Assembly: GCA_020430005.1 (NCBI GenBank)
Contig: JAGQKQ010000052.1
Coordinates: 1 to 10,270, forward strand
Length of the DNA: 10,270 bases
Reading direction: 5' to 3'
Origin: Candidatus Omnitrophota bacterium
Lineage (GTDB): Bacteria > Omnitrophota > Gorgyraeia > Zapsychrales > Zapsychraceae
The notes under the pieces: generated by a model
What the model was told of the DNA's origin: nothing
Databases searched by the model: none
The model's input: only the letters and a program-made list of their open reading frames with translations
Shown here: in pieces, positions 6,599-10,270 of the stretch
Position numbering within the stretch: the stretch's first letter is position 1
How the letters are laid out: every line of letters begins with the position of its first letter
Made by a program: the position numbers and the translations under genes

Positions 6599-8113
6599 TT
6601 ATGTGCGGATTTTATCCAGATTGCGGAACTGGATGGCCTCACAAATATGATGTTCCTGAATATTTTCACAACCATTCAAATCGGCAATGGTTCGCGCGAC
6701 TTTCAGAATCTTATCATGCGCTCTCGCCGACAAATTTAAGTCTTCAATCGCCGATTTTAATAATAACTCGCTGTTTTTGTCTAACGCGCAGAATTTCCGA
6801 ATCAGTTTAAAATTCATGGCGGCGTTCGTGCTGATACCGGTATTTTTCAAACGATCACGTTGTCTCTGACGGGCCGCAACGGTACGTTTCTTGATTTCCA
6901 TGGAAGATTCCGATGATTGTTTATTGAATAAATCTTTAACGGGAAGATCGGGAACGCTTAAATGAATATCAATACGGTCTAAAAGCGGGCCGGAAAGTCG
7001 GGATAAATATTTCTCCATTTGGTGATAAGAATGCGGATTGTTTTCCAGCCGTCCGTGTTGGGTGGGATTCATGGCACAAATAAGAATAAAACGGCAGGGG
7101 AATTGAATCGTTTTATTCGCCCGTGCGATTGTGACTGTGTGATCTTCTAAAGGCTGCCGTAACGATTCTAAAACATGCCGGCTGAATTCAGGAAGCTCGT
7201 CCAGAAACAAAACACCGTTATGGCTTAAGGTAATTTCTCCGGGACGGGGAATGGTTCCGCCGCCGACAATGGCCGCTGCGGATGTTGTATGATGAGGAGA
7301 CCGGAACGGCCGTTGGGTAACTAAACCTTGTTTGTTTTTTAAGGCGCCAATCGCTGAATAAATTTTTGTGGTTTCCAGGGCCTCTTCTCTTGTCATTTCC
7401 GGAAGGATAGTGGAGAATCGCCGGGCAAGCATGGATTTCGCGGTCCCGGGATTCCCGATCATCAAAGCATTGTGTCCTCCGGCTGCCGCAATTTCCAAAC
7501 CACGTTTGACATAGGTTTGTCCTTTCACATCCGCAAAGTCCACATCGTACAATTGTTCGGAAATAGAAAATTCTGTTTTTACCGGAAAAGGCTGGTGGGA
7601 CGATGGATTTTCCAGAAATTGAATGGCCTGTTGTAATGTTTTCATGGCGAAGACAGGAATGTTATTAACTAAACATCCCTCGGGCGCGTTGGCGGTAGGG
7701 AGGATAATTCCTTTGTACTGATCTTTGGCCGCGGCGATGGCGATAGATAATGTTCCGTTAACCGGTTGAAGTTGACCGTCCAAAGACAACTCCCCTATAA
7801 TCGCGTAATCCGCCAGGCGTTCACCGGAAATTTGTCCGCTGGCAGCCAGCACGCCCAGGGCCATGGCTAAGTCGAAAGAGGGGCCTTCCTTTTTGGTATC
7901 AGCGGGAGAGAGGTTTAGGATTGTCTTTTGTCCGGGGTATTTGTAGCCGCTGTTTTTAATCGCGGAGCGAACACGCTCCCGGCTTTCTTTAATGGAATTA
8001 TCCGGCAGGCCGACAATAGTTGTGCCCGGCAGGCCGCGGGTAATATCCACCTCAATACATACTTTATGGGCATCAATGCCCAAAATTCCGTAACTATAAG
8101 TCTTTGCAAGCAT
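6599..8113 (-). CDS. comM: ComM/YifB family AAA+ ATPase (Mg-chelatase-like)
   Basis: This family is implicated in natural transformation, where ComM is a hexameric helicase promoting branch migration of incoming DNA. The product is 504 residues, close to the family norm. The start was moved to 8113: MLAKTYSYGILGID is the canonical family N-terminus and GAAAGG lies 7 nt upstream, whereas the longer frame to 8164 reads back through a palindrome. Visible features (from MLAK) are a ChlI-like N-terminal domain with TTIVGLPD and SPADTKKEG, Walker A GNPGTAKS (220-227), RSPHHT (271-276), Walker B VLFLDE (301-306), SGPLLDRIDIH (374-384) with a probable Arg finger, and the C-terminal Mg-chelatase helical domain. 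The cysteine cluster usually found after 'NP' (CPCG...CxC) is replaced by TQHG...HSYH. It is the third gene of the leftward ORF6N operon and converges with the gene at 6104-6586 with only 12 nt between. Confidence 0.93.
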   Translation of the reverse strand: MLAKTYSYGILGIDAHKVCIEVDITRGLPGTTIVGLPDNSIKESRERVRSAIKNSGYKYPGQKTILNLSPADTKKEGPSFDLAMALGVLAASGQISGERLADYAIIGELSLDGQLQPVNGTLSIAIAAAKDQYKGIILPTANAPEGCLVNNIPVFAMKTLQQAIQFLENPSSHQPFPVKTEFSISEQLYDVDFADVKGQTYVKRGLEIAAAGGHNALMIGNPGTAKSMLARRFSTILPEMTREEALETTKIYSAIGALKNKQGLVTQRPFRSPHHTTSAAAIVGGGTIPRPGEITLSHNGVLFLDELPEFSRHVLESLRQPLEDHTVTIARANKTIQFPCRFILICAMNPTQHGRLENNPHSYHQMEKYLSRLSGPLLDRIDIHLSVPDLPVKDLFNKQSSESSMEIKKRTVAARQRQRDRLKNTGISTNAAMNFKLIRKFCALDKNSELLLKSAIEDLNLSARAHDKILKVARTIADLNGCENIQEHHICEAIQFRNLDKIRT

Positions 8114-8136
8114 CGTTTTTCCTTTCATTATTTCTT

Positions 8137-8158
8137 GATCCCCGCTTCCGCGGGGATC
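8137..8158. repeat. REP-like palindrome between orf6N-B and comM
   Basis: GATCCCCGC and GCGGGGATC form a perfect 9-bp inverted repeat with a TTCC loop, in the 53-nt gap between the second ORF6N gene and comM. The conceptual translations across it (LDPRFRGD on the plus strand) match the familiar products of dispersed REP-type elements. No T-run follows on the minus strand, so it is unlikely to be a terminator for ORF6N. It would form a stable hairpin just upstream of the comM ribosome site. Confidence 0.6.
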
Positions 8159-8163
8159 TATCA

Positions 8164-8280
8164 AAATTATGGCCGAAACCCAATGGGTTTCTTGGGCTCG
8201 GCAGGGGGATCGAGCAGTTTCTTGATAGCGTCAAAGACGATCTTGAATTGGTAGTCATATTTTTGTTCCATGGTTTCAAT
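8164..8280. repeat. Shared 3' tract, copy in orf6N-B
   Basis: This 117-bp tract matches 8777-8893 at 114 of 117 positions by hand alignment. It covers the last 37 or so codons of the ORF6N gene and the stop. The three differences are all synonymous (a Lys codon AAG/AAA and a Leu codon CTG/TTA). Confidence 0.9.
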
Positions 8281-8742
8281 CTTTTGTCTCAGCTCTTTAT
8301 GTGTTGTCATTAATTCACGAAGTTTTGTAAAGGTTCGCATGATCTGGATATTGACCTGAATAGCACGATTACTATTCAGAATGCTAGAAAGCATGGACAC
8401 TCCTTGTTCTGTAAAGACATACGGTAAATATTTGCGATGTTGTCCCTGTTTTAAGGTCACATTTTGTGACCTTAAAGAGGTTTTTTCGGCCTGATTGGAA
8501 GTCACAATTTGTGACTTCCAATTTTCAAATTCTTCCTTGGTCATCTGGAACATAAAATCTTCCGGAAAACGATCTAAATTACGTTTAACAGCCTGATTAA
8601 GAACTTTGGTTTGTACTTCATAAAGTTCTGCTAAATCTTTGTCAAGCATAACCTTATGTCCTCGAATAAAAAGTATTTTATTTTCGATGTGTTTTTGAGG
8701 GATTAATGAAGGGTTTTTTGTATAGGCTTTCTTTTCTGTCAT
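8167..8742 (-). CDS. ORF6N-domain protein, second copy (orf6N-B)
   Basis: A 191-residue protein. The N-terminal ORF6N domain (about 13-115) belongs to the KilA-N/ORF6N group of DNA-associated domains found in phages and mobile elements: SLIPQK, IENKILFI, VMLDKDLAELYEV (31-43), RFPEDFMFQM, then PYVFTEQGVSMLSS (107-120) and AIQVNIQIMRTF. A helical, probably coiled-coil segment (about 135-175) and a proline-rich tail PPAEPKKPIGFRP follow. The coding strand holds two palindromes 45 nt apart (residues 74-83 and 90-98), so this copy is 16 residues longer there than its neighbour. AAAGGA lies 6 nt before the ATG. It sits 37 nt after orf6N-A and is about two thirds identical to it in the N-terminal domain. 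Possible roles are DNA-binding regulator or mobile-element function; the true role is unknown. Confidence 0.88.
   Translation of the reverse strand: MTEKKAYTKNPSLIPQKHIENKILFIRGHKVMLDKDLAELYEVQTKVLNQAVKRNLDRFPEDFMFQMTKEEFENWKSQIVTSNQAEKTSLRSQNVTLKQGQHRKYLPYVFTEQGVSMLSSILNSNRAIQVNIQIMRTFTKLRELMTTHKELRQKIETMEQKYDYQFKIVFDAIKKLLDPPAEPKKPIGFRP
8450..8476. repeat. Intragenic palindrome 1 in orf6N-B
   Basis: Perfect 12-bp arms (8450-8461 and 8465-8476) with a TTT loop; the plus-strand arm is TTTAAGGTCACA. It encodes LRSQNVTLK (residues 90-98) and is centred on the first base of codon 94. It differs from palindrome 2 at three arm positions, each matched on the opposite arm. Confidence 0.92.
8494..8522. 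repeat. Intragenic palindrome 2 in orf6N-B
   Basis: Perfect 13-bp arms (8494-8506 and 8510-8522) with an ATT loop; the plus-strand arm is ATTGGAAGTCACA. It encodes NWKSQIVTSN (residues 74-83), centred on the first base of codon 79. Its centre is exactly 45 nt from that of palindrome 1. Confidence 0.92.
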
Positions 8743-8759
8743 GATTATTCCTTTCCGGG
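8743..8759 (-). repeat. Shared leader with ribosome site, copy before orf6N-B
   Basis: These 17 bp are identical to 9302-9318 and carry AAAGGA (minus strand, 8749-8754) 6 nt from the ATG. The match shows that the duplicated unit includes the translation start region. Confidence 0.75.
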
Positions 8760-8776
8760 TGATGTGTTTCTGTTAC

Positions 8777-8893
8777 AAATTATGGCCGAAACCCAATGGG
8801 TTTCTTGGGCTCGGCAGGGGGATCGAGTAATTTTTTGATAGCGTCAAAGACGATCTTGAATTGGTAGTCATATTTTTGTTCCATGGTTTCAAT
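8777..8893. repeat. Shared 3' tract, copy in orf6N-A
   Basis: The partner of 8164-8280 at an offset of 613 bp. The match begins three bases past the stop codon and ends abruptly at 8893; beyond it the two genes diverge to roughly two thirds amino-acid identity. Confidence 0.9.
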
Positions 8894-9298
8894 TTTCTTT
8901 TTTAACTCTTTGTGAGAATTTGTCATCTTACGCAGCTTGGTAAATATACGCATAATCTCAATGTTGACCTGAATAGCTCGTGGGCTTTTCAGAACACTTG
9001 AAAGCATAAGAATGCCGTGTTCTGTAAAGGCCATAGGAGGTTTGCGGGTGCCTCCCCAACTTGAAGTGCCAAAATGGCACTTCAAGTTTGTAAATTCTTC
9101 TTGTGTGAGTATCAAAAGAAAATCCTCTGGAAAACGCTCTTTATTGCGACGGACCTGGCGTGTGAGATATTTTGTTTCAACGGCATATAACTCTGCCAAG
9201 TCTTTGTCCAACATAACTTTTTGATCCAGAATGACTAGAATTTTATTCTCAATAAATTTCTGAGGGATGAGGGAATTTCCGGCCTCTTTTTTGGTCAT
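8780..9298 (-). CDS. ORF6N-domain protein, first copy (orf6N-A)
   Basis: A 172-residue paralogue of the next gene with the same architecture: ORF6N domain (about 9-95) with SLIPQK, IENKILVI, VMLDKDLAELYAV (28-40) and RFPEDFLLIL, then FTEHGILMLSS (91-101), a helical segment (about 105-155) and the identical tail PPAEPKKPIGFRP. The linker NLKCHFGTSS (71-80) is encoded by a perfect 14-bp-arm palindrome. The ATG at 9298 has AAAGGA 9 nt upstream. It is the first gene of the leftward operon, behind the promoter at 9395-9423, and is followed after 37 nt by orf6N-B. ORF6N proteins are typical of phages and accessory regions, and no integrase or phage structural gene is visible here. DNA binding is expected from the family; the target is unknown. 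Confidence 0.88.
   Translation of the reverse strand: MTKKEAGNSLIPQKFIENKILVILDQKVMLDKDLAELYAVETKYLTRQVRRNKERFPEDFLLILTQEEFTNLKCHFGTSSWGGTRKPPMAFTEHGILMLSSVLKSPRAIQVNIEIMRIFTKLRKMTNSHKELKKKIETMEQKYDYQFKIVFDAIKKLLDPPAEPKKPIGFRP
9058..9088. repeat. Intragenic palindrome 3 in orf6N-A
   Basis: Perfect 14-bp arms (9058-9071 and 9075-9088) with an AAA loop; the plus-strand arm is AACTTGAAGTGCCA. It encodes NLKCHFGTSS (residues 71-80), centred on the first base of codon 76, the same codon position and phase as palindromes 1 and 2. Aligned over 13 positions with palindrome 2, four differ and all four are compensated on the other arm. Confidence 0.93.
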
Positions 9299-9301
9299 GA
9301 T

Positions 9302-9318
9302 GATTATTCCTTTCCGGG
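9302..9318 (-). repeat. Shared leader with ribosome site, copy before orf6N-A
   Basis: Identical over 17 bp to 8743-8759 and carries AAAGGA (minus strand, 9308-9313). Here 3 extra bases (one ATC codon) separate it from the ATG, giving 9-nt spacing. Confidence 0.75.
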
Positions 9319-9338
9319 GGATGGGGTTTTGTTTCAGT

Positions 9339-9356
9339 GAAAATCTGAAGATTTTC
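9339..9356. repeat. Inverted repeat in the ORF6N operon leader
   Basis: GAAAATC and GATTTTC form 7-bp arms with a 4-nt loop. In the leftward transcript it would fold about 40 nt before the first ATG. No T-run follows. It could be an operator or a leader hairpin; the role is unknown. Confidence 0.4.
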
Positions 9357-9394
9357 GGGGGACAAATCGGGGGTTTCTATGAAAAGGAAGATGT

Positions 9395-9423
9395 AATTTA
9401 TCACAAATTTTCCGCAGAGTCAA
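9395..9423 (-). promoter_or_regulatory. Sigma-70-type promoter for the ORF6N-comM operon
   Basis: On the minus strand, -35 TTGACT (9418-9423) and -10 TAAATT (9395-9400) are separated by exactly 17 nt. A TG one base before the -10 adds an extended element. Transcription would begin near 9388, giving a leader of about 90 nt before the ATG at 9298. Confidence 0.6.
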
Positions 9424-9624
9424 TGAAACTGGACAAAATGGAGGAAAAAGGCCGAAAAAGCCGTTTTTTTCTATCTTCTTTTCTCTAATAAGGTTAAAGA
9501 AATTCTGGCCGGCCGGACCTATTTTGGGACGTAAGTTCGCAAAAATATCACATTTCCTTCACATTCTGGTAACACATAAGGAATATACTTTCACTTAAAT
9601 TAAACCGATTTTACACGTAAATAT

Positions 9625-10270
9625 ATGAATTCTTACAGAGACGAAGACAGATTTTTAACGCTTAGTCAGGCCGCAGATATTTTAAATATCAGCTTGTCGA
9701 CCATGAAGAAATTGGTCTATCAGGACAAGATTAAAACATTTAAAACGCCTGGCGGGCATCACCGTATTTTGAAGCGAGACTTGTTTGCCGGTTTGCAGCC
9801 TCAGGAAGAGGCGGTGCCATCCATCAGCAAGGAAGACTTGATGGATTATCTCTATGCCTTCGCGGGCATTATGGAAAGCCGGTATCGTTTTGGTCATGGC
9901 CATGCCCTCGCGGTTTCAAGAATCAGTACGGAAATCGCCAAAGAGCTGGGTTTTTCTGAAACGAATATCGAAAAGATTATCAGGGCCTCGTTGTTGCATG
10001 ATATCGGCCTGATGGTTATTTCAGAAGATATTGTGAACGCAAAGACTTTATTAACTCGTAAAGCTTATGAAACGATTAAATCTCACCCGCAGGCGGGGGC
10101 TCAGATTCTGAATCGTTTTCCCATTTTTTCAGATATTGTCCCGATTGTTGAACAGCATCATGAGCGGCCGGATGGCTCGGGATATCCATATGGTTTAAAA
10201 GGCGACGAAATTTGTATTGAAGCGAGGATTATCGGATTAGCGGAGGCCTTTGATTGCATGACTTCCGCAA
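9625..10270 (+). CDS. HTH (excisionase/MerR-type) fused to HD-GYP domain, 3' truncated by the window
   Basis: The first 215 residues of a gene that runs off the right edge. Residues 11-54 are an excisionase/MerR-like DNA-binding domain (LTLSQAADILNISLSTMKKL, then TPGGHHRI). From about 70 an HD-GYP domain follows: His93 in GHALAV, the catalytic pair in HDIG (125-128), SHPQAGAQIL (153-162), HHERPDG (178-184), GYP (186-188) and ARIIGLAEAFD (200-210). HD-GYP proteins hydrolyse cyclic di-GMP or related nucleotides at a two- or three-metal site, and the ligands visible so far are intact. The fusion suggests a regulator coupling nucleotide turnover to DNA binding; that is inference. ATG 9625 is the only start after the in-frame TAA at 9601-9603, and no Shine-Dalgarno sequence precedes it. 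It is divergent from the ORF6N operon. Confidence 0.88.
   Translation, partial: MNSYRDEDRFLTLSQAADILNISLSTMKKLVYQDKIKTFKTPGGHHRILKRDLFAGLQPQEEAVPSISKEDLMDYLYAFAGIMESRYRFGHGHALAVSRISTEIAKELGFSETNIEKIIRASLLHDIGLMVISEDIVNAKTLLTRKAYETIKSHPQAGAQILNRFPIFSDIVPIVEQHHERPDGSGYPYGLKGDEICIEARIIGLAEAFDCMTSA

Larger units (their letters stand above)
9299..9624. other. Divergent intergenic region
   Basis: This 326-bp stretch separates the ORF6N operon from the HTH/HD-GYP gene. It holds the ORF6N leader and promoter, a hairpin at 9339-9356, a weak GGC/GCC hairpin at 9450-9462 followed by seven Ts (9464-9470; a 3-bp core, so a doubtful terminator on the plus strand), and the 8-bp self-complementary GGCCGGCC at 9507-9514. 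For the rightward gene a possible -10 TATACT lies at 9584-9589 without a good -35. No convincing gene is seen; a 73-codon plus-strand frame from 9267 mostly overlaps the ORF6N leader and has no family features. Confidence 0.6.

Noticed and set aside
8114..8164. An N-terminal extension of comM of 17 codons to an ATG at 8164
   Set aside because: It would translate the REP-like palindrome, whereas the ATG at 8113 has a ribosome site and gives the standard family N-terminus MLAK.
7928..8313. Plus-strand open frames antisense to comM and crossing into orf6N-B (products containing LDPRFRGD or PASAGI)
   Set aside because: These are antisense shadows; the familiar peptides come from translating the palindrome, with no ribosome site or family features.
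8450..8522. The two palindromes in orf6N-B as part of a CRISPR array
   Set aside because: Only two units, in frame inside a coding gene, with differing repeat sequences and a short 45-nt period; no cas genes nearby.
8450..8522. CRP-type operators, because the arms contain TCACA and TGTGA
   Set aside because: The half-sites are inside-out (TCACA-N3-TGTGA rather than TGTGA-N6-TCACA) and lie within coding sequence far from a promoter.
9450..9470. An intrinsic terminator (GGC/GCC stem then seven Ts)
   Set aside because: The stem core is only 3 bp, and no rightward gene ends upstream for it to terminate.
9267..9488. A 73-codon plus-strand frame over the orf6N-A start and leader
   Set aside because: It overlaps the ORF6N start, leader and promoter on the other strand, has no recognisable domain and no good ribosome site.

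Overview
The window looks like a chromosomal segment of a Gram-negative bacterium of moderate to low GC. It encodes a signal-peptide-bearing beta-barrel protein ending in Phe, and no host or plasmid backbone genes are visible. Codon use, the ORF6N genes and the mix of families would suit an uncultivated lineage such as Omnitrophota or a relative, but this is a guess: no rRNA or marker gene fixes the taxonomy.

Positions 1-5088 read rightward as one tightly packed block. After the likely tail of an upstream gene come a PseH-like GNAT acyltransferase, an acyl carrier protein, a short-chain dehydrogenase, an AMP-forming acyl ligase, a MATE transporter and a membrane-anchored protein of unknown function. 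The first four have 10-nt gaps or start/stop overlaps and read as a small acyl-supply module: the ligase activates an acid, the carrier holds it, the reductase trims it, and the GNAT places it on an amino group, probably of a surface sugar. Only the enzyme families are visible; the substrate is inferred.

Positions 5089-6598 hold two exported proteins. A predicted outer-membrane beta-barrel has its own extended -10 promoter and a strong intrinsic terminator. It is followed by a small secreted protein that resembles a subtilase (S8) propeptide with no protease attached.

Positions 6599-9423 read leftward. A good promoter (TTGACT-N17-TAAATT with an extended TG) precedes two tandem ORF6N-domain paralogues and then comM/yifB, an AAA+ helicase-like gene of the Mg-chelatase family; the three form a probable operon. 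This is the most interesting part. Each ORF6N gene carries perfect intragenic palindromes (12, 13 and 14 bp arms, 3-nt loops) at the same codon position and in the same phase. The arm sequences differ between copies while the symmetry is kept. The two genes also share an almost identical 117-bp 3' end and a 17-bp leader, which suggests recent duplication or gene conversion. A REP-like palindrome separates them from comM. The comM product lacks the usual cysteine cluster of its family.

The right end (from 9625) is a rightward, truncated gene fusing an excisionase/MerR-type helix-turn-helix to an HD-GYP phosphodiesterase domain. It is divergent from the ORF6N operon across a 326-bp intergenic region.
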